From: an uncultured Collinsella sp.
Lineage (GTDB): Bacteria; Actinomycetota; Coriobacteriia; Coriobacteriales; Coriobacteriaceae
Direction: 5' to 3'
NCBI GenBank assembly: GCA_900544065.1
Contig: UQTR01000003.1
Location: 4,811-68,810 of the forward strand
DNA length: 64,000 bases
The position numbers and the translations under genes are program-made. Below the pieces are notes generated by a model that made no database searches, was not told the DNA's origin, and worked only from the letters and a program-made list of their open reading frames with translations. Each line of letters opens with the position of its first letter. Positions within the stretch are counted from its first letter, which is position 1. Shown piece after piece: positions 11,001-16,265 of the stretch.

Positions 11001-12887
11001 CGCAACCGTCACGCCGTCGAGCACAACGGCGACAGGCTGCGAATTGGAATCCGCGCTATCGCCAACATAGCCAACAACACCGCCCGTATCGGACAGCTGG
11101 CCCGCAAGTTCAAACTCAATTGAGCACGTTGTCCTATCCGCATCCTTTTGGACCACAAAGGCGCGCAGCGGCTCATCGACGCCTTTTGCCGTCGCAAACA
11201 CCTTGCCGACAAGGCCGCCGTAGCTGCCGTTGAAGCTAACTTCTTCCGGTAAGGTGAACTTGCTCTTATACGTTCCGCCTTGCACCACGATGTCGCCATT
11301 AGAAATATCGGCCACACCAAAAAGGGCGCCGGCGCGCTGCGACGCACCGAGTGTCACAAGGTCGCCCAGATCAAACATATTGGGCGTAACGGTAAATCCC
11401 TGCGCAAAGCTCACGTCGCCGATGACGCCACCAGAGCAAGCGCTGTTCTCATCGCCGACACTGCGTGCCGGTTTAATCGTTATGCCATCAGCAATGGTGA
11501 GCGCGAGGTTGGTCGCTTTGCCAATAAAACCGCCGCTGGCGGTGGTACCCTTGACGGTGAGCGCGTGTAGGTCGAGAGCCTCCGTGACGTTGACCATGGC
11601 ACCTGTGCTCGAGCCAACGAGGCCTACAACGCCACCGGCGGAGCCGCTCGCGGACTGGATGGTGGCGGTGGGAACGTTGGTCAGGGTGCCGATGCTCAGG
11701 GTCGCACCGTCCTTGACTTCGCCTACGAGCAGGCCAGCGTTGCCTGAGCTCGTTTCGACGGTTCCGTCTGAGGCCAGATCGTTGGGGAACGTGACGGACT
11801 CAACCGTCAAGGTCCCGCTCTCGACCGTGTTACCAATCAAGCCAATGTTGCCCGTCGCATTCGCGTTGAGATTCTTTCGGGAACAGGTGGGGGTGAGGCT
11901 ATAGGTAACGTTCGCGGTAAGGTTGCCCGTCGTCGTACCCAGGAGAGGTGCCGTCAAGGCGGAAGTCGTGTCCTTCACATCAGCGTTCACGGGATCCGCG
12001 ATGTCAACCGACGCGATGAGCGCCTTGCTCTCTTCGCTGTTTTCCGCACCGCTGACCTTCGAAGCGACCATCGGCGCGCTATAGCTAGTCGCGCCCACCC
12101 ACTTTATCCTGACCTTATTGTTTTGGTCAGACAGCTTGAGGTTATTAAAGACCGTCCGATCAGTCGTAAGCTCGACGGGACTATCATCGTCCAGCGACCT
12201 ATAGATTCTGCCTTCAAACGGATGCTCATCGCTGCCAAAGCCCTGGAAAGACAGGAGACCGTTGTCGGCCTTCACCTTCGAAGTGAGCTTCGCATCGCCC
12301 GTGATGATGCTCTTGATCTGCGCATCGTAGTAAAGCGAAGCGTCGGCGTTGGACAGGATGGTAAACGCCTCCGACCGCTTGACATCGAGGCTTTGGATTC
12401 CTCTCCTGTCCTCTTTGAGCACGATGCTTTCCGCGCCGTTCGCCTCGAGCAGCTCGACGAGCTTATTCAAATCCGTGATCGTCGCGCCCGCCTGGGTCTC
12501 AGCGTTCTCGTTAGCTATGGTGTCAGCATCCTGCTCGGCATCATCAGCGGCGGCATCCCCAGCAGTATCATCGCCTTCCGTCTGGTCGCCCGCGGAATCG
12601 GAACCCGCGGCGCTATCGGAAGTATCGCCCGCTGCAGTGTCGTCCTTCGCAGCGTCATCCTCAGCACTGTCACCCGCGGCGCCGGTATCACTCGACCCAG
12701 ACCCGGTCGTGACATCGCTCTTGGTCTCGCCGCTCTCGGCTGCGTCCGATGCCTCCGCAGCCGCGGTGGCAATCTCGCTCGAGATGTTCTGCCAGCCTGC
12801 CGCCACGGCGGCGACCGTGGGCGAACATGCCTGGAGCACCATGACCACCGTCATGAACTCTGCGAGTATGCGCTTTGCCGTTCTCAT
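2100..12887 (-). CDS. Giant secreted GLUG-repeat adhesin-like protein (3595 aa)
   Basis: A very large secreted protein. It starts with a signal peptide (hydrophobic run and PTVAAVAA, cleavage near residue 30), then an Asp/Ala/Gly/Ser/Thr-rich acidic linker to about residue 125. The next ~2400 residues carry about 20 GLUG-like turns (GGVVGYVGDSA, GGAIGYVGDYI, GGLIGEVTSSG, GGLLGANNASN), as in right-handed beta-helix surface proteins. Phrases such as GFGNKANPFRGVIVG recur. The last ~900 residues look like Ig-like beta-sandwich domains. There is no LPXTG-type C-terminus, so how it stays on the cell is unclear; the three membrane proteins encoded just upstream are candidates. AGAGG lies 10 bases before the ATG. 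It is the last gene of a four-gene operon. The adhesin role is inferred from architecture only. Confidence 0.8.
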   Translation of the reverse strand: MRTAKRILAEFMTVVMVLQACSPTVAAVAAGWQNISSEIATAAAEASDAAESGETKSDVTTGSGSSDTGAAGDSAEDDAAKDDTAAGDTSDSAAGSDSAGDQTEGDDTAGDAAADDAEQDADTIANENAETQAGATITDLNKLVELLEANGAESIVLKEDRRGIQSLDVKRSEAFTILSNADASLYYDAQIKSIITGDAKLTSKVKADNGLLSFQGFGSDEHPFEGRIYRSLDDDSPVELTTDRTVFNNLKLSDQNNKVRIKWVGATSYSAPMVASKVSGAENSEESKALIASVDIADPVNADVKDTTSALTAPLLGTTTGNLTANVTYSLTPTCSRKNLNANATGNIGLIGNTVESGTLTVESVTFPNDLASDGTVETSSGNAGLLVGEVKDGATLSIGTLTNVPTATIQSASGSAGGVVGLVGSSTGAMVNVTEALDLHALTVKGTTASGGFIGKATNLALTIADGITIKPARSVGDENSACSGGVIGDVSFAQGFTVTPNMFDLGDLVTLGASQRAGALFGVADISNGDIVVQGGTYKSKFTLPEEVSFNGSYGGLVGKVFATAKGVDEPLRAFVVQKDADRTTCSIEFELAGQLSDTGGVVGYVGDSADSNSQPVAVVLDGVTVACKGDASARTDAGKFGGAVGVVDARNVLDVRDFKLTSDNPIGKAQSNRAAGIAGSAWNAVIKFSGITDLSGASFAENSTTGQLVYENHNALIFAAGNGSNGELTDKGAKGWTFKRSNTASKTDDIATYGEVIRLGKGLDGKGLGNSFIALDPNSHKLTLPMSLTSDGGAYTLTSVEDFAKLAITWQTNGYYSMVEGVSENSPNILQSSTITVNGTIDLKGTGLTGFTQDRADGSQVFSGTLNGGGTNGNGTINLAVGEPYGKRGEAVLDGNDTSNGNGKIYRHGRLGLFAAISGATISNVTIAGSMKFDNGSAIDAGALAGTISGTDDKKLTLSGITCETNVACDDAFGNDVNIGGIAGSVSAASTVAFKDNSKAQATIAATKTLNGNMRIGGAIGYVGDYISTFNVTGLEVGGEIKTGDCAGGKIAQVGGLIGCIAQSTYNAGTIANSADKYVNISGLSFNSFEMKVGRNGDKLNGTGGFLGYSWGNAVVTIGDDNINKNENSYALKTTNASIIATADDSKELGGLVYAASGHWIINNYAIDLSGTTINAGAAQTLGVLVCRGCKVDNKTTYGVENYIGLYLEDKACWETAYRVPSGEGAIVAPGVTSFDEWVGSGVKPNKGSKLMDAGCNAVVSLHTRNDKLDMDGDATNGNSYQNRSTFGQSHKTNGNTRYFYNLDGAYDRCEGGFSGGQINTADKLLLWSAFCYAPAGIRSTIVPDGTTGLDGSITITGTIDLAGYSYYPTQPIGEVTVNNAAITFYYSKIKAEQNGNKLNSDATQHENMHCGLFQTVADGDLTVSNVTLGGTVGPVINDGKSSTDAIGAGGSSSGALVCRYVCGSSDGNGTKIRKISIDGLTLNNLIVDGANSATDANAYMPLLINEMQKYVSLNAKNIKTTGYTSGTKAATSLFGKLGVGSEADQVTAKFERISLPSQKSNTIFTHASLLESFGYKSTGTGSADYTFTQAEANAGMVTYGSEIDAENKEYSGKQLWYYDEATYGAVSGYVTVDGKKDGDVRPWFGDYLPYVYKGKATEDGVQYHEIKVNQRIPKLVEGCGTYGDPYAVKDATGMNAIANYINNMTALDGWEVTIVADQGRLCTRRKDKSASNEVTYVYKQANDTKKKWEKKNGDATTDPSQTLSDETMHRYVQSAYYSIEPAEGNKITVDAVSFGGFGNKANPFRGVIVGNPRSSGSATIEIENNKGELRGLIPYSYGSVVRNLNINYVNAQATITYSEKDADGVPTAFFGGVIGCILGGDNIIDGVVVNNPNNGPTTYGFTVVSNPDVSNPDVSRSHLVPIGGYVGAIAGGGVIFRHTGDSWRGGTKEKFLPVAKGGANSQLYDNPYVGRVIDGYAFSEGCKVENGNANYQINELTKKGTSCVTTTGTDNKYLGTNAEAPVTVVENAQGLLVLSAIISSGAGAGAAHTNYSNNGVFRGSKAYWGSDSQDPAICGYLFGNKEYGKVRNASYANVGKPESAAGDFEIAKNDDQKAPGKQGWHGPLDHDDDVNSPYLVASYAADYQTGYVCASKSIGMSLEFKQGDPYDMTDYGTGYVGLNGRYYSNACNSNQPGTDRDRITPHVATINGNGATITVGTEGTAYGVVEYADDDYKVSGVGGLSSTVMFTSTNVGQSVTANDGAQVKDLTFSNCNVALTYIDTNGEAKPGEAPNDLTGAGLLAGATANYDDGTCGIYRNVQMKNCTVSGAKSVGGLLGSSGRARRTTSEDRTYMVEFGDGWGPAYLYDCSYTGLNVTGEKNVGGYVGTVASACGVWTTAGTGVSERTVGKNSTITATGTVPYVGGVLGYVERSDISVNTKIGATEVVPLSTAVISGVNVLATGSNSDDHMGAGGVVGRARGGVISMSNVRIDGGNGTENAVIGDKAGTNNSIYNAGGLIGEVTSSGSPNKYWFDDCSVKNVSIAGTGKCSGGLIGYFFSNVNIACNNIAIENATIKGNWSGGLLGANNASNSGSVVIDVTNTKVSNTTFSERSNGGIMGDGRGQFHLVNVLMDSNSYNAGKTQGVLLGEVDTGDGKYSLSAAGVEVKPGSGKTTSDLPPMVYTTNTAAVNEKTYIAFGDYNGTAAAPNENKTLYGAGDTATTETSPYVTTRPVSRLAVRASDNDTTDRYLFGDGAAIDTAATIQREAGTSVDGRYTYTNIGGINDNGAYQNTSSYNAKSVASMFNVNNDASDSKVATDFPVLVISGTDNTTVKSYLNIVTNGGFSDACRLNNENGTNPHVTAKAEVFQLKDGVFVKDDDASNNPTLRVVNNGKNNMSFSPSSDWDNGKGRFTLLTVTFTEAGQSYNVQVPIIVKRKLEIDFTATYDYGTNFKKGDYDNLGKDAHVLTSFGEPMTGLLTWTYNSANGKEVDFGWDSYMAAGGSMKGLGKSILFNGADGRLPQGTQLTLIDANVDGKAGGREYHYTVGEGGATSVSLSGDAGFEDSARKPYQERWLSEILDVSATKDGAGTWVACENEAEATAKAKIEGEDKWTLFKVAGADVPSDKRYKLEVPKVNGKEQRASESVYLVVNVPKSGDGGTQASINGFTASSIDSNSSGARISWNLHHVLRTGGEDNQNSTASTYSILSNYEQSVVDNKNEARIPVSKSEDGAAYVLSLDVKDTVKFSPSQYYTDGDHLFYQLDTSLCKYGTNNTLTGVSSFPSGTSAIAKFYVAIDNQNYKWDGEDWAMCDASTPAFTQIVTDTGDDSLKLTLDHDLAGIRKRATRGSFTVRTVVEEIRLTPDGCNKVIALSTQSGEDACTKMSYTAKLSTRKEGLSTSSLTQTKRGNVGYYRMDTGDTTITLSAPEKSQLGINVDDLRPIANGTIGLGATYELGGLNNATEAIKNAKSVVYTLTLQRRVGTVDSYEDVTGNISEYVTVTESKLAAVNAAGNAITFTDSTKENDKFRTQNGDTTFNLPFTVKVNTQAEQRDQFYANYRLVMTASLVTGSTASATPQSPDYVTYTLTRVNLNGIDH

Positions 12888-12910
12888 CGATTCCGTACCT
12901 CTTATCCTAA

Positions 12911-12928
12911 AACTCTGCTGCCAGAGTT
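12911..12928 (-). promoter_or_regulatory. Small intercistronic hairpin before the giant adhesin gene
   Basis: AACTCTG and CAGAGTT flank a 4-base loop. On the transcribed strand the stem is followed by TTTT. It overlaps the stop codon of the 314-residue gene and sits 23 bp before the ATG of the adhesin. It could act as an attenuator or RNA-processing site that sets adhesin level relative to the upstream genes. Confidence 0.5.
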
Positions 12929-13871
12929 ATTGAGTCTCCGTCGTACCCGTTTGGGTGGTTCCGCTCACGCTAATGCCCAGGTCACCCCAGCAATCGGGCG
13001 TTTTGCCGTCCGCTCGATAAAAGTTGACGACCATCGAACCCGGCTCCATGGTGAACGTAACCGTGTGATTTGTTTTATCCGCCGTCACACCATGGTTGGT
13101 CTCGAAGAACGGGTCGATCTCCACGTTCTCCCCCCACGTGAGCGTGACGTTTGCCGGTGCGCCCGTAACCGTCACACGGTAGTTGTACGCAGCGTAATCA
13201 GCAAACTTGCCAGCCACATCAACCAGCGCGCCCTCAACCGCAGCGGTTTTGACCTCGGCCCTCTTTGACGGCACGACTTTCGCCGCCAGACAGGCTAGCT
13301 CGGTGCCGGGGCTCTGCTCCGATACGACCGTGGCCTTAATCACAAAGTATGCTTGTCCCAACTTACCCTCGGGGAAGGTCACGGTGTAGTCTTTCTTGGT
13401 AGGTTGATTCTCCGGAAGCGTGACGCTGCCGCTGGGCCGGGGCGAATAGCTCCACGTGGTGCCATCGAGCCCATGCCCCTCGACCGTCAAGGTGTATGTC
13501 ACATTTTTGTCGTTGCAGAAGTTGCTGTTGCTCAACAAATAGTTGTAGATGCTAAAGGTAAAGTTGCACTGCCCGTTGCTGGGATACACCGTAACGGAGC
13601 GCTGGGCACGGGCGAGGTCGTCGTTGCTAGGCGTACTCATATAGCCCGTAAGCAGGTCGCTCGCAAACAGGCTTTGTGCGGTGCCCGTCGCGGCGACGGA
13701 CTTGAGAAATCCGTTGGCGATGTAGGCGGAATAGGTAAAGTAGCCACCCGTCACGAGCGCCACGGCGCAAACAAGTGCGATTGCCGCCACAACCAGCTTG
13801 TTCTTGACGAGGCCTTTGCTTTTTGCCAGCTGCTCGCGCTCGGCATCCTGCTGCTTCTCTTGCTTCTCCAT
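12927..13871 (-). CDS. Single-pass membrane protein with extracellular beta-rich domain, adhesin operon gene 3
   Basis: 314 residues. A charged cytoplasmic N-terminus (~22 residues) is followed by one membrane segment (VVAAIALVCAVALVTGGYF, about 28-48), the sequence SVAATGTAQSLFASDLLTGY and an extracellular domain that appears beta-rich. The C-terminus is Thr/Gln-rich without a sorting signal. It resembles the other two small proteins of the operon in having a membrane anchor followed by an Asn- and Gly-containing juxtamembrane motif, somewhat like camelysin/TasA-type proteins; that relation is tentative. GGAGAGGGGG precedes the ATG. It lies 14 bp after gene 2 and 39 bp before the giant adhesin. 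A role as assembly or anchoring partner of the adhesin is inference from the operon. Confidence 0.7.
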   Translation of the reverse strand: MEKQEKQQDAEREQLAKSKGLVKNKLVVAAIALVCAVALVTGGYFTYSAYIANGFLKSVAATGTAQSLFASDLLTGYMSTPSNDDLARAQRSVTVYPSNGQCNFTFSIYNYLLSNSNFCNDKNVTYTLTVEGHGLDGTTWSYSPRPSGSVTLPENQPTKKDYTVTFPEGKLGQAYFVIKATVVSEQSPGTELACLAAKVVPSKRAEVKTAAVEGALVDVAGKFADYAAYNYRVTVTGAPANVTLTWGENVEIDPFFETNHGVTADKTNHTVTFTMEPGSMVVNFYRADGKTPDCWGDLGISVSGTTQTGTTETQ

Positions 13872-13885
13872 GTGCGCCCCCTCTC

Positions 13886-14701
13886 CTACTTACCGCTCGT
13901 GTTACGCGCGATCAGATAGATCACATCGGTCTCTTTGGCGCTCTCGTCCCACGAAAGCTTGATGATAAAGTTGAGCGTGTCGTTGCCAGTCGAGCCGTCG
14001 AGCGTCTTGGCGTTGAGCTCGTCTTTGTTGAACACCTTGAAACGGTAGAGCGGACGCGCGTTGCGTTGGACCTTTTGATAGTCCTTGAATGTAGGGTCGC
14101 TTGCGCCGGCGACCGGGTCGTTGATGAGCGTGAAGCTCTTCAGCAGATCCGTTTCAGACATTTTCCAGCTATAGGGCTTGCCGCCCGCAGTGCCGCGCAC
14201 GTCGGGAGTATCACCTGGGCCCGGATTCTCGGCTTTATACAGCTCGATAGTGAGACCTTTAATGTTGGTCGTATTCGCAAGCTGCAGCTCAAACCCATCG
14301 CCGCCCGTCTGCACGCAAAACGGGCGCTTGAGCGTCACCGTGTTGCCGGTCTTGGTATCGCCGTATTCGGGGTTGTAACTCAGGTCGATCTGCTCGGCGG
14401 CCGTAGCGTTGGGGCCCAGCACCTTGAGCTCTGCCGGCTCCTTGATCTTGCCGACGGTGGAGCCGCGATTGGCATCGACAAACCATCCGAGCGTCAACCC
14501 CAGCAACACGAGAAGCACGGCCACCAGGCCCATGATGGCAAGGGATTCGCGACGGTGGCCGCTCACCCAAGTCTTGATGCGCTCGATGCGGCCAGCCGGA
14601 CGCGCCTCGCCGTGCGAGCCGAACCCGTCGCCGCCGGAGTTCACCACGTCTTCGTTGTGCTTGATATAGCCCTGCTCGCGGGCATTAAGCTGCTCGTCCA
14701 T
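13886..14701 (-). CDS. Single-pass membrane protein with extracellular beta-rich domain, adhesin operon gene 2
   Basis: 271 residues. About 50 cytoplasmic residues, then a membrane helix (LAIMGLVAVLLVLLGLTL, about 53-71), then GWFVDANRGSTVGKI, and ~190 extracellular residues. The WF-x-x-N-…-G motif after the helix parallels WFAANNRVSATG in gene 1. Such a hydrophobic segment followed by this motif occurs in camelysin/TasA-like secreted fibre proteins, but similarity outside it is not obvious. The ATG abuts the stop of gene 1 (TAAATG) and uses AAGGAGG inside the upstream coding end, so translation is probably coupled. Function unknown; context suggests work with the giant adhesin. Confidence 0.72.
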   Translation of the reverse strand: MDEQLNAREQGYIKHNEDVVNSGGDGFGSHGEARPAGRIERIKTWVSGHRRESLAIMGLVAVLLVLLGLTLGWFVDANRGSTVGKIKEPAELKVLGPNATAAEQIDLSYNPEYGDTKTGNTVTLKRPFCVQTGGDGFELQLANTTNIKGLTIELYKAENPGPGDTPDVRGTAGGKPYSWKMSETDLLKSFTLINDPVAGASDPTFKDYQKVQRNARPLYRFKVFNKDELNAKTLDGSTGNDTLNFIIKLSWDESAKETDVIYLIARNTSGK

Positions 14702-15793
14702 TTATTTATCCGCCTCCTTGGCGGTGAAGCGCACGCGAATGTACTTGATGTTCTTGCCGATAACCTCGTCGGCGTTGTTGTAATAGCCGGCACAGGCTTC
14801 CACCTCTGCAGAGGACATGCCGGCTCCGACAGGCGGAACCGCACTAGGCGCCTGACCTGGCACGCTCGTGCTATCGGCGCGGAAATAGCGCGCGTGGTTC
14901 GTGTCGATGTCGCCGACGAGGGCTGTGTATCCCCCCTCGTCGCCTGTGTTAGCGAAAAGGTTGCCACCGTAGCCGGCGTTGCCCGTGCGAACATAGCTCT
15001 TGAACTGCTCCGGCCAAATCCAGTAGAGGGTTTTGGGTACGGTTTCGATCGTGCTATTTGAGTTCTCAGGACAAAAGTCCAACGCCGGGATGGTAAAGCT
15101 CTGCGTAATGACGGTGACGCTGACCCCGTCCTGGGTCACCGTGGTGGTCGTGGGAATCAGCGGATCGGAGTAAAAGCCAGAGGTGTCTTTGCCCTGAAAA
15201 ACCAGGATATGACCGCGCACCAAATCTTTAAGCGAGTTGATGATCGCCTCGTTTTTGGATATGTCCGCGTCGGTACCGCCTGTACCTGCCGCACTCGTCT
15301 GGACAGAAATCTCCCAGGTCATCTCCACCGTAATATCGTGCAGGTCGTTGCAGAGCGGCTTGACGTTGAGCTGAAGCTGGCCCGCCGATCCCGGAGAGAG
15401 ACTGCCATCGGCACTCATGTTATTGAGGTTGAAAAGATTGTTCACGGCAAGGCTTGTACTGTCCGACGCGTAGTTGTCCTGGGCGTCGTACTTGCCCGCC
15501 GTGCCGCCATGCGTTCCCGAGAGCACAAACCGCGGACCCTTCGCCGCGATCGTGCTCCCCGTGGCGCTCACTCGGTTATTCGCGGCAAACCAGGCCAAGC
15601 ACGCAAAGATGGCAACGATGGCGGCCAGCACAAACAGACCACTCACCAGGAAATCCTTCCAGAAATCCTTGAGGGTCCGCACGTGCTCGTCGGCAGCTTG
15701 GCGGTACTCGGCCGCCGTCTTGTGCTGCTGGAGCTCGCTATGTCGGTCCATGCCACTCATCGCTTGCGTTTGCCCTGCTAGCGGGCATGCCAT
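14702..15793 (-). CDS. Single-pass membrane protein, camelysin/TasA-like anchor region, adhesin operon gene 1
   Basis: 363 residues from the first ATG. A cytoplasmic stretch rich in charged residues, one membrane helix (LFVLAAIVAIFACLAWF, about 54-70), then AANNRVSATGSTIAAKG and ~280 extracellular residues. This juxtamembrane motif is typical of SipW-dependent-type or camelysin-like proteins, though no SipW peptidase is visible here. The start is uncertain: GGAAAGG touches the ATG at 15793, and in-frame ATGs at 15760 and 15751 lack a good ribosome site. It is the promoter-proximal gene of the operon, with palindromic DNA at 16005-16113 upstream. Partner role with the giant adhesin is inferred. 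Confidence 0.7.
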   Translation of the reverse strand: MACPLAGQTQAMSGMDRHSELQQHKTAAEYRQAADEHVRTLKDFWKDFLVSGLFVLAAIVAIFACLAWFAANNRVSATGSTIAAKGPRFVLSGTHGGTAGKYDAQDNYASDSTSLAVNNLFNLNNMSADGSLSPGSAGQLQLNVKPLCNDLHDITVEMTWEISVQTSAAGTGGTDADISKNEAIINSLKDLVRGHILVFQGKDTSGFYSDPLIPTTTTVTQDGVSVTVITQSFTIPALDFCPENSNSTIETVPKTLYWIWPEQFKSYVRTGNAGYGGNLFANTGDEGGYTALVGDIDTNHARYFRADSTSVPGQAPSAVPPVGAGMSSAEVEACAGYYNNADEVIGKNIKYIRVRFTAKEADK

Positions 15794-16004
15794 CCTTTCC
15801 GCTTAGTCGCGATCAATCCGTTGCTCGTAGGCATAGAATTCAGGCAGAATACAACACCATACGATAAGGTAAAAGAATAGCATTGACCTGCGGTTTGCTC
15901 CACAGCGCAAGCCTTAATGATGTCTTAAAGATTACAAGCAGCGGCCTGTCCATCGCGCATTGTTCGCGCAACAGTTCGCACGCCCACCCAAGCTTTGCCT
16001 CACC

Positions 16005-16025
16005 TTAACCTCATTTTGAGGTTAA
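16005..16025. promoter_or_regulatory. Perfect palindrome, 9-base arms TTAACCTCA, upstream of adhesin operon
   Basis: TTAACCTCA and its exact complement TGAGGTTAA are separated by TTT. The same half-site recurs in the larger palindrome at 16072-16113. Together they look like operator sites. They lie about 210-320 bp upstream of the first gene of the adhesin operon. Confidence 0.65.
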
Positions 16026-16071
16026 CAGCACCCTATTTTCAGCATTTGCCCAGTTGTTTGCTTGCCTCATC

Positions 16072-16113
16072 TTAACCTCATCTTAGCCTCATTTGAGGTG
16101 AAGATGAGGTTAA
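16072..16113. promoter_or_regulatory. 42-bp near-perfect palindrome of TTAACCTCA-type half-sites
   Basis: Two 20-base arms (16072-16091 and 16094-16113) pair at 18 of 20 positions around TT. Each arm holds two tandem half-sites (TTAACCTCA, then CTTAGCCTCA or its CTTCACCTCA counterpart). With 16005-16025 this gives six half-sites, too ordered for chance in an otherwise empty region. It may be a regulator array for the adhesin operon. Confidence 0.65.
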
Positions 16114-16145
16114 GGGTGCGTTTAAGCTCGCCTGCCTCCTCGCAC

Positions 16146-16190
16146 AAAAACCGGAGTGGGGCCTGCCGTTCTCGCAGGCCCCACCCCGGT
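16146..16190 (-). terminator. Terminator of the flavin oxidoreductase gene
   Basis: GGGGCCTGC pairs with GCAGGCCCC around a 7-base loop, extended by further pairs, and is followed on the minus strand by TTTTTG. It separates the oxidoreductase gene from the adhesin operon. Confidence 0.88.
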
Positions 16191-16265
16191 CGATGGTCTG
16201 TGTATGCTGGGACGCAGTCGGGCGAGGCGGATCCGTGCTACCGCCCCGCCTGGCCGCGAAGTTAA

